Positions 33,566 to 43,167 of a stretch of 64,000 nt of DNA are shown piece by piece. The DNA is from Bacillus sp. F19 (lineage in GTDB: Bacteria > Bacillota > Bacilli > Bacillales > Bacillaceae). Location: contig CP085710.1 in assembly GCA_023823795.1 (NCBI GenBank), positions 4,986,001 through 5,050,000 on the forward strand, read 5' to 3'. Both the position numbers and the translations under genes were made by a program. The first letter of the stretch is position 1; every line of letters begins with the position of its first letter. The notes under the pieces are model-generated. The model made no database searches and had not been told where the DNA came from. It saw only the letters and a list, made by a program, of their open reading frames with translations.

Positions 33566-35782
33566 TCATTCCGCATCCAACGAGATAGTGACCTTAAATA
33601 AATCTCCATCCACTTCAATCTCCAATCTGCCTCCGTGAAGCTCAACAATCGATTTGGCAATCGTCAGGCCCAGTCCGGATCCTTCGGTATGACGTGATGA
33701 GTCTCCGCGTTTAAACCGTTCAAATAATTCATCTGTGTTTTCGCTGAGCTCATACTTCGTTACATTCTTAAAAGAAATAAGGACTTGATCCCCGGTTTTT
33801 TTAACGGAAAGGTACACTCTAGTATTCTCTAAGGAATACTTAAGGATGTTGCCAATCAAATTTTCAAACACTCTCCACATTTTTTGCCCATCTACGACTG
33901 CATAAACAGGTTCATTCGAATGAGTCACCCTGAATTGCAGAGAAGACTGGCTGATTGCTTCATTATATTCAGCAAGCGCCTGCTGCAGAAGCTGCGCAAT
34001 ATCTACGTTTTGTTTTACTAGATCAATATTGCCGCTCGCCATTTTTGACGCCTCAAACAAATCATCAATCAGGATTTTCAGACGCTGTGATTTGCGGTCA
34101 ACAATTTGCACATAGGAATCTCGTTCCTCTTCTGACAGATTCGGATTTTTCAATAATTCCGTATAGCTGATGATCGAAGTAAGCGGTGTCCGCAAATCGT
34201 GGCTGACATTCGTAATCAGCTCCGTCTTAAGCCGTTCGCTTTTCACTTGCTTTTGCTGTGAGGTTTTTACCCCATGCTTTAATGCATTAATATTCGCTGA
34301 TAGATTAGCCAGAACGGTTTTTCCCTTAACCGGCAAATCGGTTTCGAGATTCCCGATCATAATGGCATCTGTGTTCGTGACGATCTGATTGAAATATGCC
34401 AGCCGTTTGAATAAAAGCAGCACAACGGGAAGGCCAATGATCAGGAACAGCGGGAAATAAATCAGGATATAAACAGGCTCAATGATGACAACAATGGCAC
34501 CTGCGCCAAAGGCAAAAACAATGAATAATAGAATCATCAGCTGAACACCTGTTTTTTGAATAAGGAAGGCTCCTGATGCGATTTTGAACAGCTTATAGAG
34601 AAGGGCAGTCTTCCATTCAGATTTCAGGTCTGCTTCATTCCTAAAGCGATTGAAAAGCAGGGCTGCCTGAATAAACAGAGCGGCAATAAAAAACGTTCCG
34701 GCCATCAGGAAAAGCAGGGAATAAACCCACTCATATCCAAACCGATATGGATAATAATCACTTATATCAAATGAAACAAGTAAAGCTCCCATGAAAGAGA
34801 TAAAACTGAGCAATATTCTTATATCCAGGGGAATCCGATGATAGGTCTGACCCCATCTGCTTTTTTGCAGCCCTTCATAAAACGGCCGTCTTCTTAATAA
34901 GAAAAAGCTTATTAGAAGTGCCGCCAGTCCGCTTATGGAATGGCTGTAAAATAAAGTCTGTGATTTTTGAAAATCTCTGTATTCAGTCATTATTTCACTA
35001 TCATCAGGTGCTGTCTTCGGCAGAGCAATTTGTCCGGCAAACCTTGATTCTTTCATATCAGACATGGTCCCTATCACTTCACCGTCTCCGAAATAATGAA
35101 ACCCATCATTTGATGTGATATAGCCTTTAGAACCGGGATAGCTCTCTATATAAAGCATTTCTTTATTATTCATGTATTCTTTAGAATCTTCATTCTCATC
35201 CATGTTTAAGTTTGTAAACACTTCGCCTGTATCAATATCTTTCAGGTAATAGACAAATAATTTCTCATTCCTATTAAATTCAGAACGCATATACTCGTAG
35301 TCTTCTCTATAAAGCTTATCAATACGGGATTCTTTTTCTTTGATAATTTTTTCCCGGACATATTCTTCATCTTTAAAATTCTTTGTAATATCTTCAATCT
35401 TCTTGTTTCTTTCCTCCGTATATACCTCTTCAGCAGCCTTATTTCCATTATTCTTGGCTGATTGAATCTGACCTTCGTATTGACTTTCAATGTCCATGAT
35501 TTGTTCCGTTAAGTCGCCATATCTGTAGCGGTGTTCTTCTATTTCTTCTGCTGAAACGGTGATTTTCTTTTTGGCCTCTTCTTTTGTCATGCCATTTAAT
35601 TCAAACAGACTGATCAAATTAGCGAAATAGCTGACTCTATCCTGAAATTCATAGGATTGAAAATAAGTCTTAAAGAGATACCGCTCTCCCTTTGACAAAC
35701 CTGCAATCACACCGCTTAATCCATATGTCAGCAAGAACATGACAATCAAAAACTTCAGACTATTTTTCCATTTTGTACCCAA
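33566..35782 (-). CDS. large membrane sensor histidine kinase
   Basis: 738 residues. One N-terminal helix (10-30) precedes a charged, coiled extracytoplasmic domain (about 35-265; it contains YGDLTEQIMDIESQYEGQI and DGFHYFGDGEVIG). A block of about six membrane helices (270-475) comes next, then HisKA with NVSHDLRTPLTSIISY (His about 526), and a C-terminal ATPase with N box ENLIGNILKYS and G box GSGLGLTIAKSIVELHGG. The polytopic block is unusual for this class. The TTG start overlaps the regulator gene by 23 bases, so translation is coupled. The signal is unknown; no target transporter lies alongside. Confidence 0.85.
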   Translation of the reverse strand: MGTKWKNSLKFLIVMFLLTYGLSGVIAGLSKGERYLFKTYFQSYEFQDRVSYFANLISLFELNGMTKEEAKKKITVSAEEIEEHRYRYGDLTEQIMDIESQYEGQIQSAKNNGNKAAEEVYTEERNKKIEDITKNFKDEEYVREKIIKEKESRIDKLYREDYEYMRSEFNRNEKLFVYYLKDIDTGEVFTNLNMDENEDSKEYMNNKEMLYIESYPGSKGYITSNDGFHYFGDGEVIGTMSDMKESRFAGQIALPKTAPDDSEIMTEYRDFQKSQTLFYSHSISGLAALLISFFLLRRRPFYEGLQKSRWGQTYHRIPLDIRILLSFISFMGALLVSFDISDYYPYRFGYEWVYSLLFLMAGTFFIAALFIQAALLFNRFRNEADLKSEWKTALLYKLFKIASGAFLIQKTGVQLMILLFIVFAFGAGAIVVIIEPVYILIYFPLFLIIGLPVVLLLFKRLAYFNQIVTNTDAIMIGNLETDLPVKGKTVLANLSANINALKHGVKTSQQKQVKSERLKTELITNVSHDLRTPLTSIISYTELLKNPNLSEEERDSYVQIVDRKSQRLKILIDDLFEASKMASGNIDLVKQNVDIAQLLQQALAEYNEAISQSSLQFRVTHSNEPVYAVVDGQKMWRVFENLIGNILKYSLENTRVYLSVKKTGDQVLISFKNVTKYELSENTDELFERFKRGDSSRHTEGSGLGLTIAKSIVELHGGRLEIEVDGDLFKVTISLDAE

Positions 35783-36452
35783 TTCCCCATACCACCTTTA
35801 AAAACCTCGGATTTTTAGGATCGATTTCAATCTTCTCTCTTATCTTCCTGATATGAACCGCCACTGTTTTTTCTGCATTATAGCCAGGCTCATTCCATAC
35901 ACGTTCATAAATTTCATTAATAGAAAACACGCGGCCGGCATTCAGCATCAATAATTCGACAATGCTGTATTCAATGCGGGTAAGCTTTACGTTCTCACCG
36001 TGCACCGTCACTTCTTTAGCTGTTTGATCAAGGGTAAGACCATTCAGATCTACGGTCTTTTTCACCCCTTCATATGTACCAAGCGTCACATACCGTCTTA
36101 ACTGTGATTTCACTCTGGCAATCAGCTCCATGGGGTTGAACGGTTTGGTCACATAGTCATCTGCCCCGACCTGCAGGCCTAGTATCTTATCGGTGTCTTC
36201 ACTTTTGGCACTCAGTATAATTATCGGAATGTTTTTTTTCTCGCGGATTTTAAATGTTGTTGAAATGCCGTCAAGGCGCGGCATCATAATATCCAATAGA
36301 ATCAAATGAACAGAGTGCTCATTCAGTTTTTCAAGAGCTTCTATGCCGTCTTTTGCTTTTATCACAGTTATGTTTTCATTCTTTAAATAGATTTCAATCG
36401 CATCGCGAATTTCTTTATCATCATCCACTACTAAAACGTTATAATTTGTCAT
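35760..36452 (-). CDS. OmpR-family response regulator
   Basis: 230 residues: receiver domain with acidic pocket VVDDD, phospho-acceptor Asp at about 54 (LLDIMMP), switch residues ILSAKS and lysine in YVTKPF, then a winged-helix DNA-binding domain (LTRIEYSIVELLMLNAGRVFS, IRKIREKIEIDPKNPRFLKVVWGIGYKME). It is the cognate partner of the overlapping kinase gene. A GAAAGGAG site lies 8 bases before the ATG. Confidence 0.9.
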   Translation of the reverse strand: MTNYNVLVVDDDKEIRDAIEIYLKNENITVIKAKDGIEALEKLNEHSVHLILLDIMMPRLDGISTTFKIREKKNIPIIILSAKSEDTDKILGLQVGADDYVTKPFNPMELIARVKSQLRRYVTLGTYEGVKKTVDLNGLTLDQTAKEVTVHGENVKLTRIEYSIVELLMLNAGRVFSINEIYERVWNEPGYNAEKTVAVHIRKIREKIEIDPKNPRFLKVVWGIGYKMEK

Positions 36453-36647
36453 TTTCTCACGCTCCTTTCAAAAGTATATCTGTTTTCATGTTATTATCTA
36501 CAGTCTAATAGGAAATTCTTAACACTCTGTCTATGGAATGTTTAAGAATTTCTTAAGAAAATATTCTTTATTAGCTAAGAAAGAATGACCTATGCTTTTC
36601 TTTAACAATACGGGATAATGCAGAAAAGATTTGAGGTGAATGTTTCT

Positions 36648-36905
36648 TTGGAAACTTATAAGAATTGTCAAAGCTGCGGTATGCCTTTATCCAGAGATGA
36701 ACACGGAGGCGGAACAGAAGCAAACGGAACAAAAAGCAGTAAATATTGCAGTCATTGTTACCAAAATGGAGCCTTTACAATGCCCGACATCACTTCAGAT
36801 GAAATGAAAGAAAAAGTAAAGAGTAAAATTAAGGAGTTTGGTTTTCCTGGGTTTCTTACTGGTTTATTTACACGCAATATCCATAAGCTTGAACGCTGGA
36901 AATAA
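36648..36905 (+). CDS. small zinc-ribbon protein
   Basis: 85 residues with two CxxC knuckles, NCQSCGMPL and KYCSHCYQNG, separated by a Gly/Thr/Glu-rich loop, then FTMPDITSDEMKEKVK and a short helix-rich tail. It resembles the putative zinc-ribbon proteins common as single copies in firmicutes. It probably binds one zinc; function is unknown. I chose the TTG at 36648 since GAGGTG lies 9 bases before it. An upstream frame to 36618 has no site. Confidence 0.7.
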   Translation: METYKNCQSCGMPLSRDEHGGGTEANGTKSSKYCSHCYQNGAFTMPDITSDEMKEKVKSKIKEFGFPGFLTGLFTRNIHKLERWK

Positions 36906-36977
36906 AGGTGCTTCTTATTTGCCGAGGTGTTTTGCGGCGGAGATTGAAGCAATTTACTATTTTCATCTGATCATGAT

Positions 36978-37010
36978 AAAAAAGCTGCCTCCTGGGAGAC
37001 AGCTTTTTTA
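36978..37010. terminator. bidirectional terminator
   Basis: Arms AAAAAGCTG and CAGCTTTTT between the convergent zinc-ribbon and glycosylase genes. It touches the glycosylase stop codon. Confidence 0.8.
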
Positions 37011-37625
37011 ACTGAAATTGTTCCTCTTTGAACCCGATACAAACCGGTTCCCGCTCACCCAGAATCTCCATGGATATTCTCTTGCCTCTCCGCTGTTGTC
37101 GATTCCAATTCGCGGTCCTGCAGATGTAAGTTCAGGTTCTCTGCCTTCAGCGATATACAGTGGCGCCTCCCATAAAGGACGTCCATAATCTTCTTTTACA
37201 ATCCCTAATGCTTTAGTCAGTTTTCCGGGCCCATTTGTGAGATCTTGCTCCCTTTTAACCGGACCTCGCCGTTCATACATCAATTCAAGTCCTTCAACCG
37301 GCTCTACACCTCTAATTAAAATGGCTTCAGGAGAATCTATCACTCCACTTACAACATTTACAAGGCAGTGTGTGTGCATGACATATGTATATGTATACCC
37401 AGCTGGACCAAACATGACTTCTGTTCTTGCCGTACGCCGGTTATTGAAGCTGTGTGCAGCCTGATCGCCTGGTCCGATATAGGCTTCAGTTTCAACAATT
37501 ATTCCTGCAGCAATGCCTTCTGCTGTTTCTTTTACCAGAATTTTTCCGAGAAGAGCCTGGGCTAATTCCAGTGTAGGCTTATTAAAAAAGGACGAATGAA
37601 TAGGCTGATGAATCAAGTTGTTCAC
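37008..37625 (-). CDS. yxlJ: 3-methyladenine DNA glycosylase (AAG/MPG family)
   Basis: 205 residues of the AAG family: LAQALLGKILVKE, then catalytic region IIVETEAYIGPGDQAAHS with the Glu that activates water, GPAGYTYTYVMH for DNA intercalation, and NGPGKLTKALGI near the end. It removes alkylated purines, starting base excision repair. Length and motifs fit Bacillus YxlJ. The start is preceded by AGAGGTG. It is a single-gene unit. Confidence 0.85.
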   Translation of the reverse strand: MNNLIHQPIHSSFFNKPTLELAQALLGKILVKETAEGIAAGIIVETEAYIGPGDQAAHSFNNRRTARTEVMFGPAGYTYTYVMHTHCLVNVVSGVIDSPEAILIRGVEPVEGLELMYERRGPVKREQDLTNGPGKLTKALGIVKEDYGRPLWEAPLYIAEGREPELTSAGPRIGIDNSGEAREYPWRFWVSGNRFVSGSKRNNFS

Positions 37626-37663
37626 CTCTTTAAAGATTTCTCTTTAAATCATACCAAATGGAA

Positions 37664-37900
37664 TTAATTCAAGCTAAACTTTCGTAAAAAGGAGGCAGCC
37701 GCCATCTCAAGTCTATGCCTCTTTACATAACCCGCTGGCGTTTCGCCTGTAAACTTCGAGAAAAGGCGATGGAAATGATAAGGAGAATAGGTGGAAACCT
37801 TCGCTAAATGAGCTAATGTTAATTTCACTTGCAAATTTTCTTCTATATAATTTTGAACTCTTGAACTATGGGTTCGCTGTTCTTGATCAAATACAGTCAT
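37664..37900 (-). pseudogene. AraC-family regulator, C-terminally truncated
   Basis: 78 residues containing the first helix-turn-helix of an N-terminal AraC domain (VQNYIEENLQVKLTLAHLAKVS, then SPYHFHRLFSKFTGETPAGYVKRHRLEMAA). The match ends after FLRKFSLN, before the second helix-turn-helix. The effector domain expected in this subclass is absent. It is probably inactive for specific DNA binding. It is divergent from the broken oxidoreductase gene, which it may once have controlled. Confidence 0.65.
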
Positions 37901-38068
37901 TCGCTTAACTCCTATACTGAATCGTACTTTATACTCCCTAATTATCAGCCAGCATACCAGTTAAAACGGATTTTCACTCTTTCTCTTTTTTCGAATGGAT
38001 ACTATGAATGCATCAGATTTCTTAATATAATTAATTATCAGTTTTATTTTCAGAAAGGCGGACTATAA

Positions 38069-39010
38069 ATGATTAGGGCAGCTATTATCGGATTAGGTGC
38101 AATCGGACAGCGATTAATAAAGAACTTTACAGACCATCCAGATATCATTATTTCAGCTATATGTGACCGGAATGCTGAAGTTACACGTGAAACATCTGAA
38201 AGACTTAAAAATGTGTCTTCATTTACTGACCATGCAAAAATGCTTGATGAAGCAGAAATCGATCTAGTTTATGTAGCAGTTCCGCCCAAATTTCATCATG
38301 GGGTTGTAACCGATGTAATTGCAAGGGGCAAACATGTCTTATGTGAAAAACCTTTGGCAAACTCATTGGAAGAAGCAGAAAGTCTTTATATCCAAGCATA
38401 AGAAAAAGGAATCATCCACGCAATGAATTTCCCTTTGAATTATAGTGCTGGAAGCAAAACCTTTGCGTCCCTCATAAAAGAGGGATATGTTGGAGAACTG
38501 AGACGGCTTGAGTTAAAGATGCATTTCCCTGAATGGCCGCGCCCGTGGCAGCAAAATGACTGGGTAGCAAGCCGTGAACAAGGCGGTTTTGTACTGGAAG
38601 TCGGCGTTCACTATATTCAGCAAATCCAAAAAATCTTCGGTCCTGTCCATGTTTTGAATAAAATAGTTCAATATCCAAAAGATCCAGCTGGCTCTAAAAT
38701 TGGAATCCTGGCTCAAATGGAGCTGCAGGACGGCACGCCTGTCTTATTCGACGGCCTGAGTCAAATTGCAGGAATGGAAGAAATCCGATTTACTGCTTAT
38801 GGGACAGAAGGAACTCTATCCTTGCTGAACTGGTCGGCACTCGAAGGAGGCAAGCATGGCGAACCTATACAAGGGATTGATTCAGACAGTTCACTTGCCA
38901 ATTCTTTAATTGATGAGCTTGTAAAAGCCCTGAAAGGCGAAAAAGCTGAGATTATTGATTTTGAGGCAGGCTATCAGGCACAGAATATTTTAGAAAAATT
39001 AAGAAGATAA
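38069..39010 (+). pseudogene. Gfo/Idh/MocA oxidoreductase with one in-frame stop
   Basis: A 313-codon frame is interrupted once by TAA at 38399-38401; both sides continue in the same frame. The N-terminal Rossmann domain has GLGAIGQRL (NAD(P) loop), CDRNAEV and the signature lysine CEKPLA (about 97). The C-terminal domain (GYVGELRRLELKMHFPEWPRPW, then EVGVHYIQQIQKIFGP) carries the usual catalytic histidine region. The stop lies between SLYIQA and EKGIIHA, where one base change from a sense codon would suffice. Such enzymes oxidise sugars or sugar-like alcohols. A good start (AGAAAGGCGG upstream) and pepT 16 bases downstream suggest an operon. Readthrough or sequencing error is possible. Confidence 0.75.
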
Positions 39011-39026
39011 GAAGGGTTGATGAAAA

Positions 39027-40265
39027 ATGAAAAATGAAATCATTGAACGATTTACTTCCTATGTAATAATTGACACACAATCTAATGACAGCAGCGAAAC
39101 ATGTCCTTCCACTGAAGGGCAGCTGACACTCGCACGAACACTTACAGAAGAACTGAAAGCAATTGGCTTAGAGGATGTAAGCATAGACGAATTTGGGTAT
39201 GTGATGGCCACTCTTCCATCCAATACAGATAAGCAGGTTCCAACGATCGGCTTTTTGGCACACATTGATACCGCAACTGATTTTACCGGGAAAAATGTGA
39301 ATCCGCAGGTTCATGAAAACTATGACGGACAGGACATCCTGCTGAATGAATCAGAACAAGTGACTCTGTCTCCAAAGGACTTTCCTAATTTATTAAACTA
39401 TCAAGGCCATACCCTTATAACAACAGATGGCACCACTCTGTTAGGAGCTGACAATAAAGCGGGTATAGCTGAGATTATGACAGCGATGGACTATTTAATC
39501 AGGCATCCTGAGATGAAGCACGGCAAAATCAGAGTGGCTTTTACTCCTGATGAGGAAATCGGACGCGGACCACATAAATTTGATGTGGCTGCTTTTGATG
39601 CGAAATACGCTTACACAGTGGACGGCGGTCCTCTCGGAGAGCTGCAGTACGAAAGCTTCAGCGCAGCCGGGGCTTCCATTACAATTAAAGGCACCAACAT
39701 ACACCCTGGAACGGCTAAAGGAAAAATGGTGAATTCCATTAAGATCGCAATGGAGCTGCAAAGCAAGCTGCCGGCTGAACAAGCTCCTGAATTAACAGAA
39801 GGCTATGAAGGCTTCTTCCATCTTCTATCTATAAGCGGGGATGTTGAGCAAACGAAGCTAAGCTACATTATCAGAGACTTTGATAAGGAAGAGTTCCAGC
39901 AGAAAAAGCAAACGATGGCCGGTGCTGTTGATGAATTGAAGGAGAAATACGGAAGCGAACGCATCGTCCTTGAGATGAACGATCAGTACTACAATATGCG
40001 TGAAAAAATCGAGCCTGTTAAACAGATCGTCGACATTGCATACAAAGCGATGGAAAACCTGGACATTCAGCCAATTGTTGAACCGATCCGCGGCGGCACA
40101 GATGGATCCCAGCTCTCCTATATGGGCCTTCCTACCCCGAATATTTTTACAGGCGGAGAGAATTACCACGGCAAGTTCGAATATATTTCAGTTGATAATA
40201 TGCAAAAAGCAACACAGGTTATTGTAGAGATTGCGAGATTGTTTGAAGAGAATGCAGCTGACTGA
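39027..40265 (+). CDS. pepT: tripeptidase T
   Basis: 412 residues of the M20B family. Zinc ligands and catalytic residues are present: LAHIDTATD (His, Asp), [13 protein letters not shown] (Asp), [10 protein letters not shown] (catalytic Glu, zinc Glu), [10 protein letters not shown] (Asp) and the C-terminal [11 protein letters not shown] (His). It releases the N-terminal residue from tripeptides in the cytosol and shares its length with other PepT proteins. The start has AGAAGGG upstream. It follows the broken oxidoreductase gene after 16 bases and ends at a strong terminator. Confidence 0.95.
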   Translation: MKNEIIERFTSYVIIDTQSNDSSETCPSTEGQLTLARTLTEELKAIGLEDVSIDEFGYVMATLPSNTDKQVPTIGFLAHIDTATDFTGKNVNPQVHENYDGQDILLNESEQVTLSPKDFPNLLNYQGHTLITTDGTTLLGADNKAGIAEIMTAMDYLIRHPEMKHGKIRVAFTPDEEIGRGPHKFDVAAFDAKYAYTVDGGPLGELQYESFSAAGASITIKGTNIHPGTAKGKMVNSIKIAMELQSKLPAEQAPELTEGYEGFFHLLSISGDVEQTKLSYIIRDFDKEEFQQKKQTMAGAVDELKEKYGSERIVLEMNDQYYNMREKIEPVKQIVDIAYKAMENLDIQPIVEPIRGGTDGSQLSYMGLPTPNIFTGGENYHGKFEYISVDNMQKATQVIVEIARLFEENAAD

Positions 40266-40275
40266 TTTGACAAAT

Positions 40276-40310
40276 AAAAAACGCTTTGGGTGAAAATCCA
40301 AAGCGTTTTT
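40276..40310 (+). terminator. terminator of pepT
   Basis: Arms AAAAACGCTTTGG and CCAAAGCGTTTTT. Confidence 0.9.
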
Positions 40311-40462
40311 GATATTCATTTACGCTATTAAAGGGAGCTAGTTTTCACTGTTTTCTTTCCCGCCATTTCATGTATAATTATTCATGATAAATATGGAAAA
40401 ATTGACCGTTTTCTTTAAATATTTCTTTGTTAAAATCCGAGCAAACTAAGAGGGAGAATGAT

Positions 40463-41569
40463 ATGACAAACACAATTATTCAGTTTAAGCAGGTTACAAA
40501 ACAATATGACAATGATCCTGCCGTCCTCAATCATGTCAGTTTTGAAATCGAGCGCGGCAAATTTTATACACTTCTTGGTCCTTCAGGCTGCGGCAAGACA
40601 ACAATCCTGCGGCTGATTGCCGGATTTACTGAAGCTTCTGAGGGAGAAATTCTTTTTAACGGAAAAAAAATAAACGATGTTCCTGCTAACAAACGCCAAG
40701 TAAATACCGTGTTTCAGGATTATGCACTGTTTCCTCATTTGAATGTTTTCGAAAATGTTGCATTCGGACTGCGCATAAAAAAAATGAATAATCGGGATAT
40801 TGAATCGAAAGTAAGAGAAGCCTTAAGCTTTGTAAACCTTGATGGATATGAAAAAAGGGAAATTCGGGAAATGTCCGGAGGCCAGCGCCAGCGGGTCGCA
40901 ATTGCACGTGCGATTGTCAATGAGCCGGAAGTTATTCTACTTGATGAACCTTTGTCAGCCCTGGACTTAAAGCTTCGGACCGAAATGCAGTATGAGCTGC
41001 GCGAACTTCAGCAGCGTCTTGGCATTACCTTTATCTTTGTCACTCATGACCAGGAAGAAGCACTCGCGATGTCAGATGAAATTTTCGTTCTGGACAAAGG
41101 GAAAATACAGCAAAGCGGGACTCCAACAGATATATATGATGAGCCGATTAACCGCTTTGTTGCTGATTTTATTGGCGAATCCAATATTGTAAAAGGGACC
41201 ATGCTTGAGGATTACCTTGTAGAATTCACCGGCAGAAAATTTGAGTGTGTCGATCAGGGTCTGAATCCAAATGAACCTATAGAGATCGTCATTCGTCCTG
41301 AAGATTTGGAAATCACTTCTTTGGAACGCGGGAAACTCCAGGTACGCGTTGATTCCCAATTGTTCCGCGGTGTTCATTATGAAATCAGCAGCTATGACAA
41401 GGATGGAAACGAATGGCTCGTTCATTCCACAAAGAAAGCCACAGTCGGAGATGAAATCGGCCTTTATTTTGACCCGGAAGCGATCCATGTTATGAGATTC
41501 GGTGAGACCGAAGAGGAATTTGACAGGCGTTTAGAAGCCTATGCAGATGGAGAAGAGCATGGAAAATAA
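40463..41569 (+). CDS. potA: spermidine/putrescine ABC transporter ATPase
   Basis: 368 residues: ABC ATPase domain with Walker [10 protein letters not shown] (about 41), Q loop, signature [14 protein letters not shown] (about 139), Walker [13 protein letters not shown] and switch THDQEEA, followed by a TOBE-type C-terminal domain ([15 protein letters not shown], about 270-350). It powers uptake of polyamines. The ATG at 40463 is chosen with GAGGGAG upstream; a longer frame starting at 40427 has no site. It is the first gene of potABCD and overlaps potB by 11 bases. No regulator gene precedes it. Confidence 0.95.
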   Translation: MTNTIIQFKQVTKQYDNDPAVLNHVSFEIERGKFYTLLGPSGCGKTTILRLIAGFTEASEGEILFNGKKINDVPANKRQVNTVFQDYALFPHLNVFENVAFGLRIKKMNNRDIESKVREALSFVNLDGYEKREIREMSGGQRQRVAIARAIVNEPEVILLDEPLSALDLKLRTEMQYELRELQQRLGITFIFVTHDQEEALAMSDEIFVLDKGKIQQSGTPTDIYDEPINRFVADFIGESNIVKGTMLEDYLVEFTGRKFECVDQGLNPNEPIEIVIRPEDLEITSLERGKLQVRVDSQLFRGVHYEISSYDKDGNEWLVHSTKKATVGDEIGLYFDPEAIHVMRFGETEEEFDRRLEAYADGEEHGK

Positions 41570-42362
41570 GCTGACCCGAAATTTGTATATGATTCCCTAT
41601 GCTCTTTGGATTGCTCTCTTTGTTATTGCACCGATTGTTCTTGTTCTTTATTATTCTTTTATTGATATCGAAGGAAACTTATCGCTTGCCAATTACCAGA
41701 ACTTCTTCACACCGGTCTACATGAAAATGACCTTGAGTTCATTTTGGTATGCTTTTTTGATCACAGTTCTTTCCCTGCTTATTGCATACCCAACTGCTTA
41801 TTTGCTGACTTATACAAAGCATAAGCACCTTTGGCTGCTGCTGATTATTGTCCCTTCCTGGATTAATTTATTGTTAAAAGCCTATGCTTTTCTTGGCATT
41901 TTTGGTACGTACGGTGTTGCTAACAGCTTTTTAGAAGCAATCGGCATTGGCTCGCAGCAGTTATTATTCACCGATTTCAGTTTCATTTTTGTATCGGTTT
42001 ATATCTTTATCCCATTTATGATTTTGCCTATATTCAATTCACTGAATGAATTAAATCCAACCCTGCTGGATGCAGCGCGTGATTTGGGCGCATCAAGCTG
42101 GACCACCTTCCGCAGAGTCATTTTCCCGCTTACGATTGATGGCGTTAAAGCTGGCTGCCAGCTGGTCTTTATACCCGCTCTTTCCCTGTTCATGCTGACA
42201 AGACTGATTGCGGGAAACAGAGTGATCACACTCGGCACTGCGATTGAACAGCATTTCCTTGTGACTCAGGACTGGGGTATGGGGTCGACCATTGCTGTCT
42301 TTTTGATTATTTTTATGTTTCTGATTATCTTCCTTACCGGAAATCGAAAGCGGGGTATGTAA
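41559..42362 (+). CDS. potB: spermidine/putrescine ABC permease PotB
   Basis: 267 residues, six membrane helices. The EAA loop [22 protein letters not shown] (about 175-196) contacts PotA. The ATG at 41559 lies within the end of potA, with GGAGAA just upstream. It forms the channel with PotC. Confidence 0.95.
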   Translation: MENKLTRNLYMIPYALWIALFVIAPIVLVLYYSFIDIEGNLSLANYQNFFTPVYMKMTLSSFWYAFLITVLSLLIAYPTAYLLTYTKHKHLWLLLIIVPSWINLLLKAYAFLGIFGTYGVANSFLEAIGIGSQQLLFTDFSFIFVSVYIFIPFMILPIFNSLNELNPTLLDAARDLGASSWTTFRRVIFPLTIDGVKAGCQLVFIPALSLFMLTRLIAGNRVITLGTAIEQHFLVTQDWGMGSTIAVFLIIFMFLIIFLTGNRKRGM

Positions 42363-42363
42363 G

Positions 42364-43167
42364 TTGGATAAGAAAATATCCCCTCTATCCAGGGTCTTTT
42401 TAATTTTGATCTTTCTCATCCTATATACGCCAATTTTCTTCCTTGTGTTTTATTCGTTCAACAGCGGCGGTACGATGTACAACTTTGAAGGATTTACGCT
42501 TGATTGGTATAAGGAGCTTTTCACAGATACGAGGCTGCTGATCATCGTGCTGAACACACTCGTTATCGCCTTGCTGTCAGCACTTATTTCCACCATTATC
42601 GGTGTTCTTGGAGCACTTGCCATTCATTCTTTTAAAAGCAGACAAACCAAAAACACATTGCTTTCATTGAATAATGTGCTGATTGTCAGCCCTGACGTTA
42701 TTATTGGCGCTTCGTTTCTAATCCTGTTTACGATGGCAGGAATCAAGCTTGGATTTTATTCGGTCCTCTTATCTCATATTGCATTCAGCGTTCCGATTGT
42801 TGTCTTAATGGTTCTGCCGAAACTGATGGAGATGAGTCCAACCTTGCTTGATGCAGCAAGAGATCTTGGCGCAAGCAGCTGGAATGTCCTGACTAAAGTG
42901 ACCTTGCCATTTATCACACCGGGTATTTTTGCAGGATTCTTTATGGCTCTTACGTTCTCTCTTGATGATTTTGCTGTTACCTTTTTCGTAACCGGCAATG
43001 GATTCACTACGCTGTCTGTTGAAATCTATTCACTTGCGCGCCGGGGAATCTCATTGAATATTAACGCCTTATCAACCCTGCTTTTCCTTTTCACAGTCCT
43101 GCTTGTGATTGTTTACTACTTCATCACGCAGCGAAATAAGCAAAGCGGATTGGGGGTAAGAAAATGA
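42364..43167 (+). CDS. potC: spermidine/putrescine ABC permease PotC
   Basis: 267 residues with six membrane helices and the EAA loop [22 protein letters not shown] (about 162-183). It starts with TTG one base after the potB stop, with GGGG 8 bases before it, and overlaps potD by 4 bases. It pairs with PotB as the membrane channel. Confidence 0.95.
   Translation: MDKKISPLSRVFLILIFLILYTPIFFLVFYSFNSGGTMYNFEGFTLDWYKELFTDTRLLIIVLNTLVIALLSALISTIIGVLGALAIHSFKSRQTKNTLLSLNNVLIVSPDVIIGASFLILFTMAGIKLGFYSVLLSHIAFSVPIVVLMVLPKLMEMSPTLLDAARDLGASSWNVLTKVTLPFITPGIFAGFFMALTFSLDDFAVTFFVTGNGFTTLSVEIYSLARRGISLNINALSTLLFLFTVLLVIVYYFITQRNKQSGLGVRK

Noticed and set aside
40311-40462. polyamine riboswitch or leader upstream of potA
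   Set aside because: TTGACC and AT-rich sequence are present, but I could not identify a conserved structure or a confident -10.
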